Shown in pieces: positions 64,000-64,000 of a stretch of 64,000 bases of DNA (position 1 is the stretch's first letter; the number at the start of each line of letters is the position of its first letter). The stretch spans positions 20,096 to 84,095 of the forward strand of contig JAQWLN010000211.1 in the NCBI GenBank assembly GCA_029247265.1. Direction: 5' to 3'. This stretch comes from Fuerstiella sp. Lineage in GTDB: Bacteria; Planctomycetota; Planctomycetia; Planctomycetales; Planctomycetaceae. The notes under the pieces are model-generated. The model was given only the letters and a program-made list of their open reading frames with translations, had not been told where the DNA came from and made no database searches. Made by a program: the position numbers and the translations under genes.

Positions 64000-64000
64000 G

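Overview
The window looks like a planctomycete chromosome segment (GC-rich, no phage or insertion-sequence genes recognised). The evidence is lineage-typical content: two cassettes pairing a PSCyt1/DUF1549/DUF1553 cytochrome-like protein with a DUF1501 protein, five formylglycine-type sulfatases, an SGNH-DUF1080 fusion, a propeller/cytochrome pair, and large TPR/PQQ envelope proteins. The genus cannot be fixed from sequence alone.

Layout. 1-5056 (+): a multi-haem cytochrome (5' end outside the window), an overlapping secreted beta-propeller protein, and a GDSL esterase fused to DUF1080. 5122-9201 (-): a zinc-ribbon/membrane gene that appears split by a frameshift, mazG and leuA. 9261-9412 (-): a complete leucine attenuator, with an 8-Leu leader peptide, competing antiterminator and terminator hairpins, and a probable promoter. 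9765-9891 (+): a candidate structured, terminated small RNA. 9969-11493 (+): twelve tRNA genes, including three tRNA-Leu that lack the usual long variable arm. 12075-18535 (+): an exopolysaccharide unit (Wza-like lipoprotein, Wzz/BY-kinase fusion, O-antigen-ligase/TPR protein). 18651-20144 (-): a sulfatase. 20425-20958 (+): an amidohydrolase remnant. 21202-25568 (+): the first PSCyt1/DUF1501 cassette. 25631-35748 (-): a probable operon of acs, a phytanoyl-CoA dioxygenase-like gene, a sialidase-like gene and four sulfatases joined by 4-base overlaps. 36032-37117 (+): a radical SAM protein. 37160-42727 (-): a scramblase-like protein, a DapA-family aldolase with an NhaC-family transporter, a histidine kinase and an HTH-receiver regulator. 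43138-49152 (-): mnmG and the second DUF1501/PSCyt1 cassette. 49640-51418 (+): a repeat protein with a degenerate receiver domain. 51556-53022 (-): a small membrane protein and proB. 53194-63999 (-): an envelope operon.

The most unusual locus is this last operon. It encodes ExbB, ExbD, a serine/threonine kinase fused to a second ExbD domain, a membrane-anchored TPR/PQQ propeller protein, a TPR-solute-binding-protein fusion and a secreted protein of unknown function. Inference: a proton-driven ExbB/ExbD motor carrying a cytoplasmic kinase and working with very large periplasmic partners. The second notable locus is the leucine attenuator, whose leader uses CTA, CTT and TTA codons and lies within 2 kb of tRNA-Leu(TAA) and tRNA-Leu(TAG) genes.

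All functions are read from motifs, gene order and general knowledge of the families; no database search was run.
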